From NCBI RefSeq assembly GCF_026213295.1, contig NC_079427.1, positions 31,747,200-31,811,199 on the forward strand: a stretch of DNA of 64,000 nucleotides. Reading direction: 5' to 3'. The translations under genes and the position numbers were made by a program. The notes under the pieces were generated by a model, which did no database searches, was not told the origin of the DNA, and saw only the letters and a program-made list of their open reading frames with translations. The stretch comes from Gadus chalcogrammus (Eukaryota > Chordata > Actinopteri > Gadiformes > Gadidae). Below, piece after piece: positions 44,870-55,187 of the stretch; within the stretch, counting starts at the first letter, position 1, and every line of letters begins with the position of its first letter.

Positions 44870-46280
44870 GTGAAGAAAAACCTTGTTTTCAAAATTTTTC
44901 CTAATACCTCCCCCCTTGCGCAATGGTCAAAACCATGCGCTTTAAATGATAAACAAATCTAATAACGCCGTTGGTGCACCCAACGTCGAAAGTCTAACCT
45001 TAAGCATCAGTAAACTGAAACCAATCTTTTGGGAAGGGAAATCGAAACCAGTATGTCCAAATCCTAAACCCAATATGGGTGGGTTTACCATCAGCCGCCC
45101 GAAACCACGCTGTTCCGAAGTCATGCACTAAACCGAAAAAACATACATGCATTAGTGGCCTTCTATGCCACAAAGGTAAAATAAAATGAAATAAAACGCG
45201 ACATGCCCCGTTTCAAGACGACCTCTGCTGCCAGAGCTGACATATCTGACTCCTGTTCCCCCTCCACCTTTCATCAGCCGGCTTTTCCTATGATGGTTGC
45301 AGTCCGTCACTCCATGATCAGGTGAGCCAGTGCTCACAGTGACTCTGCCAAGTAATCGTGACTGTGCCTGAATTAGGTTGTCCCGGGCTTCAAGGTGGGA
45401 TCTTACCCGTCGTTGGCTAACCAGCCTTCCATACTGGCTTACTGCAGGATGCCGTACCTGGGATACGATCAATCCCCACCTATATGGTGGTATAGATCGC
45501 AAAGTGGAGGGATGGAGACAGAGTCTTCAGCCGCATCTGCCTTACGCAGCCATATGTGTGCGTCATGAATGCACATCAGGGCGACTATAAAACAAAAGAT
45601 AATTTATCAGAGTTGAAATTATTAAAGTGTTGCAGCAGTATTAGTGGCATTTGAAGGTAAACCCACTACTTCCGAATCCAATTTGACAACATAGCATGTA
45701 TGTCTCCTTCCCAGCAGATGTAGCGTCAATCCACCTATTGTCCTTAACTAGGGAGATGTGAAAGAAAACAAAAATCACAATATTAAAACTTGCATCTTCA
45801 ATATTGGGCGACTCACTTTTGTTTTAACCGTTACTCAAAATCACAATTCTCTTCATAATCCTACCCGATTGCCCTTCACTATCTATTCAAATTGGACGAC
45901 CTAATTAAACCTTTTATTCTACCTATTGCTTGCATTTAGTGTTTTCCATATTTTGATTCACTACTATACCAAACCCAAATCCTCTATGTTGTTCTTAACT
46001 AGTTTATTCAACACTGAATTGATACATTGTTTCTATTTAGTAATTTATTTGTGTTGTTATCTTAGCACCTAGACCTCGTCAGGTCCAAGCACCAAAATAA
46101 CATCCACCTATCCACGCAGAGTCCATGGGTTGGGTCTGCTCCTCGTTTGATGAGTCACTTTACCCAGGCGCCATTGAACCCATTGACTCCTGTGGAGTGT
46201 GGTGTGCAGACAATTTTTAACGCTAATTGCTCATGTTTGAGTCTAAATAATTATTCCTAAATCCTGTAATCACCATTTAA
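44870..46280. other. Retroviral interior, no recognisable gene
   Basis: The expected position of protease, RT and RNase H. Only short frames (for example 45502-45152 on minus) are open and none shows RT motifs, so the central pol was deleted or replaced. Confidence 0.5.
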
Positions 46281-46282
46281 CT

Positions 46283-46388
46283 TGCTCAGGGACACATCAA
46301 CACTCAGCTAGGAGAGATGGGGATCGAACCAGCAACCCTTCGGTTACTAGACAACTGCTCTACCTCCTGAGCTAAACGACCCCAGCCA
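46283..46388 (-). repeat. tRNA-derived SINE head
   Basis: On the minus strand: GTTTAGCTCAGGAGGTAGAG (A box) and GGTTCGATCCCC (B box), followed by CTAGCTGAGTGTTGATGTGT then CCCTGAGC, shared with the SINE at 56119-56352. It is not a tRNA gene because the acceptor stems do not pair. Confidence 0.75.
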
Positions 46389-46639
46389 CCTCTTCGCTGA
46401 TTTATTACCTCCGGGTCGGTCCGTGTCCGCCCTTTTTGCTGTCATTACATTCCTCTCCCTTCTCCAAACACCTTCCCTCTCCGATCCAACCCGTTGTCTC
46501 ACCAGTGCTCTGTGTACCAAGATGTAATGATCTATACCACATGGTGTTCCGACGCGATGCAAAGTCTCCAAGAGCCACAGAATCACCAATCCCAGTGGTG
46601 GTTCTACGTTTTTTCTAAAACAGTGGACAAGGGTTACAT

Positions 46640-47005
46640 TCAGGAACCAATTACAGAGTACAACCAAACGCACAAATAATCTATTAAGCACAATGCAAAT
46701 TCAATCTCTTTCTCTCTGTTGTCTCTCTGTAATGTTCGCCATCTCTCTCCTTCCTCTAAGAACAAAGCTAGTACTAACTTTTCCCTGTCCCTCTTTGCTG
46801 AGGCCGTTTTTCCACTTCTGTTATCTATGTAGTTCCTTATCACTACCTCCATGTCCCGATACATTATTGGATCAAAAGTCCCTCCCATGGGCCATATAGT
46901 ACCTGCTGCTTCTGTCCTTTCTTCCCAATTCTCAGAGATCTTTTTCATCTCACCTTTGAGCAATAGACGGTCTCTACTCAAAATCTCTACCGCTGTTGGT
47001 ACCAT
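46640..47005 (-). pseudogene. Possible retroviral Gag N-terminal piece
   Basis: An open frame of about 121 aa (MVPTAVEILSRDRLLLKGEM...) rich in charged helix-forming residues, positioned between the 5' LTR leader and the pol remains where gag belongs. Assignment is by position only; no domain is recognised. Confidence 0.4.
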
Positions 47006-47816
47006 TTTTAATTATTACTTTATTACTTTATTTATCTATTCTGAAGTACACTATTTATTAATACAATTTATTTGAGTTTATTCTGCTAGTTATTTTCTAT
47101 ACTTTACTATCTCTAAGCTATAAACGTGAACTCCTCCCCGGCGCTCGTCTCCCTCCCTGCTTTGCAGGCTCCTGCTCGTCCCCTGTGTGATTGCTCGTGC
47201 ACGTGCAGTTAGTCAGCGCGGTGATGTCAAAGAAGATTTACACATTTATTCAATACTTCAACAAATTAACTATTCTCTATCCGTCTAATTTATTTATGAT
47301 TATCAACTACTTTAAACAAATGAACTATTCTCTGTCCGCCTAATTTATTTATGACAGAATCAACAACAACAAAAATGAACCGGGTCGTAAAAACCTCCGA
47401 GGTAACTTAATCCTAACACGACTTAAATACAGACAATAAGCCGGTTCATACAATTTCTTTATCTTATATTGAAAAATGTCCGAATTGTTTGTAATTAATT
47501 ACAAATAAAAGGTTGACCGAGTGTAGAAACTGGCCTTTTGGTTAACACATGAACAGTCGGATGAATAATGATTCAACCAGAATTCCAAACAAGAATGATT
47601 GCCACAAAGCACCAAGATCAGAATTAAAGACTGGCCCCACCTCCAGATCCAATATCTGCAGCTTAATTGAATCACGTTTAGGGCATTGAACTCATACAAA
47701 CGATGCTTCGCACAACTAGTCTATTCCTTCAAAAATAATGGCTGAACACAAACACTCGACCAGATCACGAACAAACAAGAGACTCCTCAAAATACCAACT
47801 CAAACGGTACTCCAAT

Positions 47817-48093
47817 CAAGAAACTTATCTATTCAAAAGCGCGAGAATCTGCTTTCTCAAAAATGCCAACATCGGAACTAGAAATTCACCAGTCGACATC
47901 CCAAGCAAACCTCTAAAATAAAAATGAATTCATCAACGGCAATGAATTCCAACAGACAAGAAACTTATCTATTCAAAAGTGCGAGAATCTGCTTTCTCAA
48001 AAATGCCAACATCGGAACTAGAAATTCACCAGTCGACATCCCAAGCAGACCTCTAAAATAAAAATGAATTCATCAACGGCAATGAATTCCAAC
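47817..48093. repeat. 140-bp tandem duplication in the retroviral leader
   Basis: CAAGAAACTTATCTATTCAA at 47817 recurs at 47957. The two 137-140-bp copies differ at about two bases, so the duplication is recent. Confidence 0.92.
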
Positions 48094-48588
48094 TCAACTC
48101 TCTGTGATACTCTCAAACATCCAACAGGCACTTCAATCGACCTGCGGACCTGTTACTGTCCTATTGGAACTTTCCCACTAATTCGATCCTCTAGAATACA
48201 GCCACAGGACTTTATAATAGGTCTATTTGACCAAAACCTCAAAACTTAAAATAACAACAACTCGTATCAAAAATAGGGAGACACACAGCGTCTTGGTCAT
48301 TTAGAACCACAGAGCGCGAATGGCCAATGTGCGCGCGCACGTCAATCTCTCCCGGAGCCCCCGTATCTCTCACTCGCTCATTTATCTATAATTTTGGTTC
48401 GTTTGATCGAAGAGACACTTTACCTGCTGCTCGGCGTTCAGACGGGGCAAGAACAGATCAAACGACTCTATCCTATATATGGCAAGACAACTTACCCTTG
48501 AGCTCTGGTCGTATGATCCGTTCGCGTCCCGTCCTCTGGCCCGGCAGCTGACGAGTCCCTATTTCCTCCTGGTCGTGACGCCAAATTA

Positions 48589-49009
48589 TGTCGTGGATTA
48601 ATCGAGATTTAAAACACTTAGACTAATTCAAGAGAGAGAGTAAAATGAAAACGAGGGGTCCGGAGCAAGAATTGACAAAAGACTATCGTGCAGCAAAACA
48701 ACAACGACAACAGCCTGAGTGGGTTTGCAAAGTCACTGCCGTTCACAAACTGCGGCGTCTTTTTATACACACAAACAGAACAGCTTCTCCTTGAGGTGTC
48801 TGCCTCCATTCAGTCATAAATCCACTTTAACCTGAATGGTCAGAAAATAGACAACAAATGGTCTGCAAAGATAGCCCTGCTCCTTTTAGGGGGGCTCCAT
48901 CTGTTCTAAACCCAGACACCTAGGCACCGTGTGTTTTCCACTATTAGGTATAAAAGACCTCATAATAATCACAGTTGACCATAGAATATAATCAGTAATT
49001 TCTACCACA
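48589..49009 (-). repeat. Retroviral LTR (5' copy)
   Basis: 421 bp, same termini as 41146-41568. CCGG follows at 49010-49013. Confidence 0.93.
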
Positions 49010-49013
49010 CCGG

Positions 49014-49956
49014 CTACGGTGGAGGACACCGCCCCTGGCGTCCACGGTCCACAGTTGAGGTCCGCTAACGACACACCCATCCGCACATATGGTACAAAGA
49101 CTGCGGACCTGTGCTTTGGAGGCCAGCGATTCAGGTGGGATTTTTTCACGGCCGATCCCCTGCTTGGCGCGGATTTCCTTTGTGCGCACAATCTGCTGGT
49201 AGGCGTAAAAAACAACCGCCTGGTGGACGCACAGACGTTCTACTCGTTTGAATGTGGCCGCGGTCGAGCGGCTTACGGCGGGCTCTCCAGCTCCCTCTCA
49301 GAGGGGGACGAATATCAACGCCTGCTCAGGGAGTTCCCCGGTATATCCCGACCTACCTTTTCCGCGGTCACGGCGAAACATGGTGTAGATCATCATGTAG
49401 ACACCAAGGGCCCACCCGTCTACGCTAGGGCCCGACGACTTAACCCCGATTTTTTTGAAGGTCGGTGAAGGTGTGAAGCTGAAGGTCGCTAGGTCGGAGT
49501 TCGCCAACATGGAGCGCCTGGGCATCAGCCGCCGCTCGGACAGCCCCTGGGCCTCACCACTCCACATCGTTCCCAAACCAGACGGCAGGTGGCAACCTTG
49601 TGGGGATTACCGCCGCCTGAAAGACGCTACCACGCTCGGCCGCTACCCAATCCCGCACATCCAGGACTTCTCAGCACACCTGGCGGGCAAGCGGGTCTTC
49701 TCGAAGGTGGACCTGGTGCGCGGTTACTACCAGGTGCCGGTGCATCCCTCGGACATCGCCAAGACAGCGGTGGTGACGCCGTTCGGGTTATTCGAGTTCC
49801 TGCGCATGCCGTTCGGACTCAAGAACGCAGCTCAGACCTTCCAGAGGTTAATGGACTCGGCGCTCAGGGAGATGCCCTTCGTTTTCGTTTATTTGGATGA
49901 CATCCTGGTTGCCAGCTCCTCCGAAAAGGAGCACCAGGGTCACCTGCGCGACCTCT
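49014..49956 (+). pseudogene. Gypsy protease remainder, linker and reverse transcriptase
   Basis: Frame 49019-49468 continues the Gypsy polyprotein (RTYGTKTADLCFG, then the TADPLLGADFLCAHNLLVGV strand). A shift at the T8 run near 49450 moves to frame 49455-49985, with WASPLHIVPKPDGRWQPCGD, FSKVDLVRGYYQVPV, TPFGLFEFLRMPFGLKNAAQ and VYLDDILVASS (catalytic YLDD, about 49893). The sequence is lost just after HLRDLF, so RNase H and integrase are missing. Confidence 0.92.
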
Positions 49957-50261
49957 TCATGACCCATGTCTTCTACTCAACCTAACCTTGCCAGAGCCTA
50001 GCCATATCATTTTAACTTTATGCTTGATTTATTCACATGCCTTTTTCTTTTTTAGTACCTTTAAAAGTGCCTTGGTCTACTCCCCCTTCATGGTAGCTCT
50101 CCACTCTCCGGCCCCTCCTCCTTGCTACATCCTGGTCCCGGATTTATGGAGCCTACCCATTGGACAAAGAACAGACCATCACCAATCTCAATCAACTGAT
50201 TCACATCACCTGCTCTTACATACCCTATATATGCTCTTTCTGTTTTCTTTTCTTGTATCCT

Positions 50262-50284
50262 CTGATGAAGCCGAATAGGTGAAA
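50262..50284 (+). other. Hammerhead-core-like motif in retroelement leader
   Basis: CTGATGA, a GCC/GGT mini-stem with GAATA loop, then GAAA matches the two conserved blocks of a hammerhead ribozyme, as found in Penelope-like elements. Matching stems I and III and the cleavage site were not found. Confidence 0.25.
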
Positions 50285-51207
50285 CGTTAGGAACACATCT
50301 TCTTCTGTATCTCTTTATCAAATGCAAGAGAAACTATTTAGGTAAATTATTTTCTTTGCTGTCTACGGAAATTTGTTAGTTATTCTTTTATTCTTTTATA
50401 TTTTTTACTTTGAGGTTTGTTTCCACCTTTGTTGGTGTGCAACCTCTGTTTTAGTTTAGATGCTAGGATCCAATAAATATCTATTTTTATAACTGCTCTT
50501 GGATTTTTTTACTTACCCAAACCTGCCAACGACGTCGAGTGGGGTTGTTTTACCCTCTCCTTTTTTCCTGGTGGTCTATTGGGCGGTGAGTACCCCAACA
50601 TCTGCGTGATCAGTTCAAGAGTTTTTTCTAAAGTGTTTTTACACAAAAGACTTTGGGAAGCTAACACGGAGAAACAACAATTACCCACTCCTGCCTTCCT
50701 CGCTCTGCTCTTAACCTAGAGGAGAGTGTGGTCGTCTGCTGTGTTTTTGGACGTGGATCTGTGTATACACATATATACATTTATATGTATGCGTGTACGC
50801 TGAAGACCGACCCAACATTTCCATCAACCGGTCCTACTTTACCTGCCCTTCCTCCCTTGAACCCTTCTTTAATTTCCTTTTTGGAAATTACCACCAGCCC
50901 ATAACCACCAGTCTACCAACAAACATTTTTTGTTTCCTGATCTACTCCAGCTAAGATAACCATCAACCTACTGGACCACATCATCTTACCAACCTTTTCC
51001 CATTGATTTATGTCCAGTTATGTTTATATTCTGACTCCCATGTTATATTTGTTTTAGTTTATCTTTTTATTTTTCTCTTTTTCAATAGCAAATTTCGGTT
51101 TAACCTTATTTTAGTTTATTTTGCATTTTTCTCTTTTATTTTCTCTTGTTTTCCCCTCCACTCTCCTTTTTCTTTTACTCCAACCCCCTCCCTCGTTGTC
51201 TTACTCT

Positions 51208-51869
51208 TGTCGTGGCAATTTCTATATCAGATATTGCGTCTAAGCAGATGAGATATTTAGATGCAAAAAGCACACAATACTGTTGACAATTAGTGGTTAT
51301 ATATATTTGTATTAAAAGTACGAACAAAGATACATCACAACATGCATCAACAAACAACATAACAGGCATACATTACAATAATCTGGGGCCCCAGATGGGA
51401 GCTTCTCTTTGCGTGTTACTTCATTCTCTGAAGGTACGCTGGGGAGAAGTCCACTGAGTAGCTAAAGTCAGGAGCTTTTATACACTTAGATCGGATCCTT
51501 GAGGGCAGTTGGCATCTGGAGGGGGTGTCCCCCCCATAAAACCAAAAACCTTTGTTAACCAGATGTTAATCTATTGCTTGAAGTTTCTTCAGAGGGCAAA
51601 AGGTGGTTGAGGCTGTTCCTTATCACCCTTTGCTTCTCTACGCTCCCCAGGGGGTCAAGTAAAACAGGCCCAAACCAAACTACAGACAACATGGAAACGG
51701 AATGTGAAACCAGATTACATCACATGAAACACTAAGAATTACATTTTAGAAGACCTTGCAGAATAGCAAGATTCCAAGAACGGGATGTGAAACCAGATTA
51801 CATCACATGAAACACTAAGAATTACATTTTTATAAGACCCTGAACATAACATGTAGATTTTCCATCACA
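51208..51869 (-). mobile_element. Solo LTR with CTCT target duplication
   Basis: 662 bp beginning TGTCGTGGCAATTTC and ending TTCCATCACA, flanked by CTCT (51204-51207 and 51870-51873). On the minus strand it carries TATAAAAGC in the segment complementary to about 51478. An internal 48-bp repeat (GTGAAACCAGATTACATCAC and on) occurs at about 51702 and 51786. The first 8 bases and the 4-bp duplication match those of the full retrovirus here. Confidence 0.85.
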
Positions 51870-51905
51870 CTCTTCTTAGTAATTAGTCTGGGCCCCCCCT
51901 TTAAT

Positions 51906-53180
51906 ATGGCAAACTCGTTCAAAAATAGGTTTAGCCTATTGGGTACGTATAACACAGTGCCACAGAAGCCTCCACCTTCCAAGGTTAATCCTGTTGGGAC
52001 AGACACTGTAAACAATTCAGACTTTGTACTAAGTAAAACTTATTTTAAACTTTTGCAAGCAATCCACCATATTGAAATTCTGGAAGAAGCCCTTAGAACA
52101 GGGGTCCCCCCATTGGGGATGGCCAGAAAGGTTGCCTACCTCACAGCCTTCATCAAACCGGCAGCACCAGATGAGATTGTCTTGTCTGAAATTAAGAATA
52201 ACACCATTGAATGGTTAAACAATAACTTAAGGACTTTAATAAAACATTATAATGGGATTCAAAGGGACTCACCCTTGACCCTGAGCATATTTAGTGCAGA
52301 GGCCCTTGAGAAAGCCCTTAGATGGGCCCGCCAAAGATATGGCAGAGGCCTGACTCCCTCATCCATCGTTACACTACGCTCATTATTAAACAGTCCTACT
52401 ATTGATCCATTACCACCTGCTATTCCGTTGCTCATCTCGGATCACACAGTCTTCCCACCACTTCCTACACGACCCCCAACATCTTCATTTCCCTTTAAAC
52501 ACCGCAATACACTCATCCTACCTTCCAGGCCTTTACCCATTCCTTCTCTTCTCTCCCTCCCACCATTTTCTCTTGGTTTGATCCGACACTTTCCTCCTGC
52601 CTCTGTGACTCCACCGGTCCCTCAGCCACCATGGAGAGGTCACCCTCCTCTGCCACAACGCCTCCCGGTGGTTAGACCATGTCCACCTCCGGTCACTATA
52701 CCAACACAGACCAACCCAACTGAAACTTCTGTTAAACACATCCCAGTGACCCTCTCTAAGTCTTCTACACCAGGTCCTGAACCCTCAATAACATCCCTTA
52801 CCTCTTCAACCCCCAGACCCAATCGTCTCTCCCGCAGGAGGAACCAGACCCAGGGTCGGCCTCACCTTTTGAGCCTTCCTCTGGTTTCTTCCCCGATGCT
52901 TCCTCCTCTGACGAAGGAGACGATTTTGCCAGTTACTGAGCAAATTAGTACTGACCATTGTAAAACAGTAAAACAACCCAGCCTGCGTACCTTCTCTGCC
53001 GAGATTCACCCTTGTCCTCTTTCACCTCCTTTGGTCCCTCCGGCAGATGGTGTACCTACCACGACAGGGGAAGAACCTAACATCTTATCGTCCCACCAGG
53101 CTCCATCTTTTCTTCCCAACTCCTCCCTTTCATCCTCCCCCTCCTCTCTCTCCTCCATTGCGTCTCCCATCTCCATCTGA
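51906..53180 (+). CDS. Unrecognised retroelement protein, Pro/Ser-rich tail
   Basis: 424 aa, open from ATG 51906 (MANSFKNRFSLLGTYNTVPQ). The first ~170 residues look folded and helical (LQAIHHIEILEEALRTGVPP, ALEKALRWARQRYGRGLT). The remainder is extremely Pro/Ser/Thr-rich. It stops at 53180 while the next frame (+1) carries the SGNH domain with a matching Ser-rich lead-in, so the two were probably one protein of about 620 aa, now or always frameshifted. Domain order resembles a Gag-like ORF1 with an added hydrolase; function not assigned. Confidence 0.6.
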   Translation: MANSFKNRFSLLGTYNTVPQKPPPSKVNPVGTDTVNNSDFVLSKTYFKLLQAIHHIEILEEALRTGVPPLGMARKVAYLTAFIKPAAPDEIVLSEIKNNTIEWLNNNLRTLIKHYNGIQRDSPLTLSIFSAEALEKALRWARQRYGRGLTPSSIVTLRSLLNSPTIDPLPPAIPLLISDHTVFPPLPTRPPTSSFPFKHRNTLILPSRPLPIPSLLSLPPFSLGLIRHFPPASVTPPVPQPPWRGHPPLPQRLPVVRPCPPPVTIPTQTNPTETSVKHIPVTLSKSSTPGPEPSITSLTSSTPRPNRLSRRRNQTQGRPHLLSLPLVSSPMLPPLTKETILPVTEQISTDHCKTVKQPSLRTFSAEIHPCPLSPPLVPPADGVPTTTGEEPNILSSHQAPSFLPNSSLSSSPSSLSSIASPISI

Positions 53181-53778
53181 GTCATCGTTGGATGACCAGT
53201 CCGGGTCCCCTTCTCGCAACGAGCCCCGCGTCCATGCTTATACCAATCGTAAGGCCTCCGTTTGGTCCCTTCCCATTAGGCAACCCATCATAGTTATGGG
53301 TGATTCAAATATCGCCCGTATACCCAAATTCAGATTTAGCGGTATCCAGGCGGACAGCTACCCAGGAGCTACACTTAGACACCTTACGGCTATCCTGCTT
53401 AAGCTTACATCTCCCAGACTAGATACTAAACTGATCCTGTTCTCTATAGGTATGAACAACTGCCTTAGAGAGCAGACGGCACTCACCATTACTAAAGACA
53501 TGCGCCGATTGATCAGGGTCGCTAGAGAGAGGTTCCCACAGGCCCGTATTGTTGTCCCACTGCTGACCGTTTCTATAAGGTTATCCACCGGCCAACTTCG
53601 CTGGGTTAAGGCCTTCAATACCTTTGTGAGAGAAGGCATAGAGTATGTGGACTCTCGCTCTGGTTACCTTAACCAGTTATCCTTATTGAAATTCCAAACC
53701 ACACATGATAATATTCACTGGACTCCGGAGACCGGGAGACTGATGATGGAGGACTGGTTGACCCAACTGGATTTATAG
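53181..53778 (+). CDS. SGNH/GDSL-hydrolase-like domain of the retroelement
   Basis: The frame 53047-53778 (243 aa from its first ATG; the domain is about the last 170 aa) has block I IIVMGDSNIARIP (catalytic Ser in GDS), a Gly block PGATLRHL, block III LFSIGMNNCL (G-x-N) and block V DNIHWTPETG (Asp...His, catalytic). All four SGNH signatures survive without a stop, suggesting selection until recently. Such esterase-like domains occur in ORF1 of some retroelements, with unknown role. The protein ends WLTQLDL. Confidence 0.7.
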
Positions 53779-54279
53779 TTGGGTCGCCAGTCGCATTGTC
53801 GTTCTCTCCGGTCTCCCTGTCCAATGTTACTAATCTCTCTGTCTTTCCATTGACCCCATTAGAACTCGAAGTCCTTGAACGTGGCCTTACCTTTATTCCA
53901 ACACCGTCACTTCCTGACCGCGACCTATTGAGGCGAGACATACATACTTGCCACCGACGCTTAAAAATCTTGGATTATTTTGAATTTAATACAGATTATT
54001 CTTACTACTGGGGATGAAGGCAACAAATCATGAAGGCAACAAATCATTCTTGAATACAGCCAATTATAAAGATACAGTAAAATGTCACAAACTCATGAGA
54101 TAAGACATGAAACAGGCAGAAGTGTAATTTATAGCACTCAGAATCTGGTTCGGGAGGTTAGGTCTCCGCTGGGTTAGGGTTAGGTTGAGTAGAAGACACT
54201 CAACCATGTGCCGCGCAGCGGCACATGGGAGAGTGGATGGCACGGGCACAAGCAAATATGTTCACATAATAACTTTGAC

Positions 54280-54670
54280 TGATACTGGAAAGCGGGAAAG
54301 CGGGTCATCTTGCATCGCAACAAGCAGGAAGTAGCGGGAAGAACCCGGCGAAGCGATTTGATTGGCTGACGGATGGTGGAGTAGTCTAATCGGTTCGCCG
54401 GGTTCTTCCCGCTTCTTCCTGCTTGTTGCGAGGCAAGATGACCCGCTTTCCAGTATCGTCAGAGCCCGAGTCGCGTCACAGTGCTTACATTTGCGTACGC
54501 GATCTGATTGGATGACGGATCCGTCGCTGCCGAAAAAGTTGAACATTTTTCAACTTTTTGACTGAGCCGAAGGCTCCAACGGAACGGACGGATCCACAAT
54601 GCATTGCGCGTCCGTCCCCATTCAAAGTCAATGGAGATCAGTCAACTGACGGAGGTAGTGGGCACGGGGC
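54280..54670. repeat. Palindromic MITE
   Basis: TACTGGAAAGCGGGAAAGCG through GAACCCGGCGAA (54280-54352) faces its inverse TTCGCCGGGTTC...CCGCTTTCCAGTA (54394-54456). A second hairpin AAAAGTTGAA/TTCAACTTTT lies at 54535-54560. Non-coding. Confidence 0.75.
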
Positions 54671-55125
54671 GTTAGTGCTGTGTTCACTGTTCGCTACGTC
54701 ACAGCTGTTTCGAAAAGTGTGTTTCCATCTCCCATTTTGCGCATTTATTCTCTTTCGCACAAGTCCAAAACCACCTCAAGCGAGCGTAAAAAACTCTTTT
54801 GCAAATTAGAGGGTTTTTATGCAAATTTTGGTGTTTCCATCACGTTTACTGATTAGACGCTTCAAAATTCGCATAAAAGCAGGTCAAGTCTTATATTGCT
54901 GCTTGCCAGACCAAGGTGATGAAAAATTTGTGAAATTAATATTATAATTTAGTATTATACTCCAGCCATCAGTCCATCACTCCTGTACCTTGCAGTTGAT
55001 CACCCATATATACCCCCTGACCCAGAAACACTGACTTAATAATCTTGTAAGTCTGCTGCTTAATTCAATTTGACAAAATACTGTTCTTCAGCACAATAAA
55101 TACAAATGAGGCAAAAAAGTAAGAT
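54671..55125. other. No gene seen; MITE-like then dus4l 3' flank
   Basis: GTGTTTCCATC...CACGTTTACT text resembles a decayed MITE. From about 54900 the sequence is unique AT-rich flank of dus4l. Confidence 0.4.
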
Positions 55126-55131
55126 TTTATT
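55126..55131 (-). terminator. Poly(A) signal of dus4l
   Basis: AATAAA on the minus strand, 57 bp past the dus4l stop codon. Confidence 0.75.
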
Positions 55132-55187
55132 AACCAACATATGTATATATACTTTTCATAAAATGTATTTAAAAACAAAATAGACAC

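Larger units (their letters stand above)
41146..49009 (-). mobile_element. Endogenous retrovirus, young but internally deleted
   Basis: A 7.86-kb provirus on the minus strand with LTRs 48589-49009 (5') and 41146-41568 (3'), flanked by CCGG on both sides (41142-41145, 49010-49013). A polypurine run (AACAAGGGGGGA) precedes the 3' LTR. Inside the 5' LTR a TGGCGTCACGACCAGG stretch is the candidate primer-binding site. Remaining genes: a possible gag piece, integrase, and parts of env. Protease, RT and RNase H were not found. A PIF element (41861-43007) and a SINE fragment lie inside. Confidence 0.9.
40135..49956 (+). mobile_element. Ty3/Gypsy retrotransposon, split by a retrovirus, 3'-truncated
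   Basis: Candidate LTR 40135-40324, primer-binding site starting TGGCGACCCCGACGTAGG at 40326, Gag 40375-41040, aspartic protease motif at about 41108-41150, then (after the inserted retrovirus 41146-49009) protease remainder and linker, and RT to about 49956. RNase H, integrase and 3' LTR are absent. Confidence 0.85.
49957..54020 (+). mobile_element. 5' part of an unusual retroelement with SGNH-type ORF
   Basis: A ~1.9-kb T-rich leader is followed by a long ORF region whose second half is an SGNH hydrolase-like domain. SGNH/esterase domains are known in ORF1 of some CR1-type LINEs and in some other retroelements. No RT is present, so the element is cut at about 54020 and its class is open. 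A solo LTR (51208-51869) has inserted in the leader. Confidence 0.5.

Noticed and set aside
46320..46388. tRNA gene on the minus strand
   Set aside because: The same text with decay recurs in a SINE at 56119-56352, and the stems do not pair fully.
47817..48093. CRISPR-like array
   Set aside because: Only two adjacent 140-bp copies with no spacers, in vertebrate DNA inside a retrovirus.
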